A stretch of DNA of 64,000 bases from Thermoanaerobaculales bacterium (GTDB lineage Bacteria > Acidobacteriota > Thermoanaerobaculia > Thermoanaerobaculales > Sulfomarinibacteraceae): contig JALOLD010000001.1 in assembly GCA_025456145.1 (NCBI GenBank), positions 152,240-216,239 on the forward strand. The letters run 5' to 3'. Under the pieces are notes generated by a model that worked only from the letters and a program-made list of their open reading frames with translations, searched no databases and was not told the origin of the DNA. This document shows positions 62,153-64,000 of this stretch, piece after piece (positions within the stretch are counted from its first letter, which is position 1; each line of letters starts with the position of its first letter). Both the position numbers and the translations under genes were made by a program.

Positions 62153-62244
62153 TCGCAACCACGAAGACACAAAGACACGAAGGAGGTCACGAAGAAATTC
62201 TCTTTGTGTTCGCCTTCGTGTCTTTGTGCCTTGGTGGTTGTGAC
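62153..62244. repeat. 34-base-arm inverted repeat between DUF362 and ferredoxin genes
   Basis: The left arm (62153-62183, starting TCGCAACCACGAAGACAC) pairs with the right arm (62212-62244, ending GGTGGTTGTGACGA) across ~28 bases. Same family as the arms at 37490 and 63841. It ends ~26 bases before the next start, so a folded transcript could affect it. Confidence 0.75.
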
Positions 62245-62270
62245 GAGTCGGATCACGTTTCGAGGGAACG

Positions 62271-63746
62271 ATGACGTTCAAGCCCGGAGCCCGCCACCTC
62301 AGGATCGTCGTCCAGGCGGTGTTCCTGATCGCATTCGCCGGGCTGTTCTTCGGGCTGGCGGTGGAGCGGGTGCCGGGCCGGGTCGCCTCGGTGCTCCTCG
62401 CCCTCGACCCGCTCACCGCGATCGGAGTGGCGCTCGCCGACTGGACGGTGCCCGCCTGGAGCTGGATCGGGCTCGTCGTGCTCGGCGCGACCGCCGTGCT
62501 CGGCCGCTTCTTCTGCGGCTGGATCTGCCCCCTCGGCACGCTCCAGCAGCTGGTCTCGTGGATCGCCGGACCCGAGCGCCGCAAGCTCAACAAGATCAAC
62601 CGCTACCGGCGGTGGTTCTCGCTCAAGTACGTGGTGCTCACGGTGCTCCTCGCATGGGCCGCCCTCGGCGCCGACCACCTCGGCTGGCTCGACCCGATCC
62701 CCCTGCTCCACCGCGCCGTCGCCGGCGGGTTGCGGCCGCTGTGGTTCGGCGGGCTGACCCCGGGCGGCTGGGTCGCGTTCGGCATGCTCGCGGCGATCCT
62801 GCTGCTGTCGGCCTGGATGCCGCGCTTCTACTGCCGCGCGGTCTGCCCGCTGGGCGCGCTCCTCGGCGTCGTCGCCCGGCTCGCGCCGCTGCGCATCCGC
62901 CGCACCTCGGACCAGGGATGCTCCGGCTGCACCCTCTGCCTGATGGCCTGCCAGGGTGCCGACGAGCCCCTCGGCGACCACCGGGTCAGCGAGTGCCACC
63001 TCTGCCTCAACTGCCTGCCGGCGTGCGCCGAGAGCACCCTGACCTATGGCCTGCGCCGTCCCTCCGACCCGGCCCCGGGGCTCGACGTCGGCCGGCGACG
63101 CTTCCTGATCGCCGCCGTCGCCACCGCCGCCGTCGCTCCGGTCCTCCGCGCCACCTCGGGGGGCTCCTCGCGCGCCGCCGACGCCATCCGCCCGCCCGGC
63201 GCCCTCGACGAGGCGGCCTTCCTCGCCCGCTGCATCACCTGCGGGGCGTGCTCTGCCTCGTGCCCGACCAACGTCATCGTCTCGGATCTCGGCGCGACCG
63301 GCGTCGAGGGTCTGTTCACCCCGGTGCTCAAGATGCGCCGCGGCTGGTGCGAGCCCTCGTGCACCCGCTGCGGCGAGGTCTGCCCCACCGGGGCGCTGGC
63401 GGCCCTCGCCCCGGAGTCGAAGCAGGCCATCGGCGGCCCCGCCGAGGTCAGGATCGGCACCGCCTTCATCGAGCGCGGGCGCTGCCTGCCGTGGGGCATG
63501 GCGACGCCGTGCATCGTCTGCGAGGAGATGTGCCCGACCTCGCCCAAGGCGATCCGGCTCGAGGCGACGACGGTCAAGGACCGGAATGGCCGCGACGTCC
63601 CGGTCCAGCAGCCCTTCGTCGACCCCGAGCTGTGCACCGGCTGCGGGCTGTGCGAGAACCGCTGCCCGGTCGGCGAGCGGGCGGCGATCCGGGTCTTCTC
63701 GGTCGGCGAAAGCCGCGACCCGGGCAACCGGATGCTGGCGATCTGA
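62271..63746 (+). CDS. NapH/MauM-type membrane polyferredoxin
   Basis: A 491-residue fusion. The first half is NapH-like: four to five TM helices with the CxxxCP motifs FCGWICPLG and YCRAVCPLGA, followed by ferredoxin sites CSGCTLCLMAC and CHLCLNCLPAC. Then an internal twin-arginine-like segment (GRRRFLIAAVATAAVAP, ~275-291) leads into a MauM/NapG-like part with four more clusters (CITCGACSASCP, CTRCGEVCP, CIVCEEMCP, CTGCGLCENRCP). Such proteins carry electrons from quinol across the membrane to periplasmic redox enzymes; with DUF362 next door, a shared electron path is likely. ATG 62271 has GAGGGAA upstream. Confidence 0.9.
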   Translation: MTFKPGARHLRIVVQAVFLIAFAGLFFGLAVERVPGRVASVLLALDPLTAIGVALADWTVPAWSWIGLVVLGATAVLGRFFCGWICPLGTLQQLVSWIAGPERRKLNKINRYRRWFSLKYVVLTVLLAWAALGADHLGWLDPIPLLHRAVAGGLRPLWFGGLTPGGWVAFGMLAAILLLSAWMPRFYCRAVCPLGALLGVVARLAPLRIRRTSDQGCSGCTLCLMACQGADEPLGDHRVSECHLCLNCLPACAESTLTYGLRRPSDPAPGLDVGRRRFLIAAVATAAVAPVLRATSGGSSRAADAIRPPGALDEAAFLARCITCGACSASCPTNVIVSDLGATGVEGLFTPVLKMRRGWCEPSCTRCGEVCPTGALAALAPESKQAIGGPAEVRIGTAFIERGRCLPWGMATPCIVCEEMCPTSPKAIRLEATTVKDRNGRDVPVQQPFVDPELCTGCGLCENRCPVGERAAIRVFSVGESRDPGNRMLAI

Positions 63747-63840
63747 CGCATCGATCTTCGAATCGCAGCGACACGGCGAGGCACCCCCGCCCTGCCGATC
63801 CCGATCCCGAAACAGCTTCCGCCTCTGCCCCCGTCCCGCA

Positions 63841-64000
63841 GCCGTCGCAACCACGAAGACACCAAGACACGAAGCCATCACGAAGACGGTTCCTTCGTAT
63901 GTTCGTGCCTTCGTGGTTGCGACGGTGCGACGCTGCGACGGCTCGACGACGCGATGCCTTCGTGTGCGACGCCTTCGTGTCTTCGTGCCTTCGTGGTTGC
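63841..64000. repeat. Inverted repeat cluster running off the window
   Basis: The left arm (63841-63885, with CGTCGCAACCACGAAGACAC) is followed by a reverse-complement arm (63890-63925, ending TTCGTGGTTGCGACGG) and a second reverse-complement copy (63955-64000) cut by the window end. No gene is seen from 63747 on; a GATCCCGATCCCGA run lies at ~63797. Confidence 0.7.

Overview
The window is very GC-rich chromosomal DNA with tightly packed genes. It comes from a Gram-negative (diderm), aerobic bacterium: there are three KDO/LPS-core precursor genes, several outer-membrane beta-barrel proteins, an AsmA-family protein and a complete caa3-type cytochrome oxidase operon. Dockerin-like and DUF3516-helicase proteins, a TTCATC-type intergenic repeat and abundant CGCAACCACGAAGACAC-type inverted repeats fit an Acidobacteriota-like (perhaps Thermoanaerobaculia/Holophagae-type) genome. 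That placement is inference only; no rRNA or tRNA gene, phage or insertion sequence was seen.

Layout. 1-4.1 kb (minus): the end of a fused 5-oxoprolinase/hydantoinase, a secreted DUF2891 protein and an exported isochorismatase-like hydrolase, translationally coupled. 4.2-8.6 kb: RhlE-type RNA helicase, zinc-ribbon protein, a secreted internally duplicated protein with a good promoter and terminator, a glycerophosphodiesterase and a thioesterase. 8.8-14.2 kb: a cupredoxin gene overlapping a transmembrane Ser/Thr kinase gene, a porin-like protein and another beta-barrel. 14.4-22.3 kb: AsmA-like protein, a ZIP-like transporter with an inserted cNMP-like domain, and a Ski2-type DUF3516 helicase, followed by an array of six covarying hairpins. 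22.5-27.7 kb (minus): kdsB-pyrG-kdsA-kdsD, which supplies CMP-KDO, with a single-domain asparaginase downstream.

29.7-35.9 kb holds the most unusual locus. It contains an Rrf2/IscR-type Fe-S regulator, a macro-domain protein, a NarI/DsrM-like membrane cytochrome b, a DsrK/HdrD-like iron-sulfur oxidoreductase fused to a receiver domain, a histidine kinase with two cysteine-bearing PAS domains, a single-domain receiver, and a second divergent single receiver. The arrangement suggests that the redox state of a membrane electron-transfer complex is coupled directly to phosphorelay signalling.

35.8-50.4 kb: 3-methyladenine glycosylase and sugar epimerase with overlapping start codons, an orphan ParA, an M29-like peptidase, UbiB-type kinase, HMG-CoA reductase and an enoyl-CoA hydratase-like protein, then psd-pssA (phosphatidylethanolamine synthesis) with a Cys-less Asd-like protein, and PepD. 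50.6-58.1 kb: a membrane spermidine-synthase-like protein and the sco-coxBACD oxidase operon with a second subunit-III-like gene. 58.3-63.7 kb: a secreted subtilase with a dockerin-like tail, a Tat-exported DUF362 protein and a NapH/MauM-type ferredoxin. Intergenic DNA carries several distinct families of inverted repeats and hexamer repeats. Many genes seem to start 6-11 bases downstream of a -10 hexamer, which suggests widespread leaderless or near-leaderless transcription.
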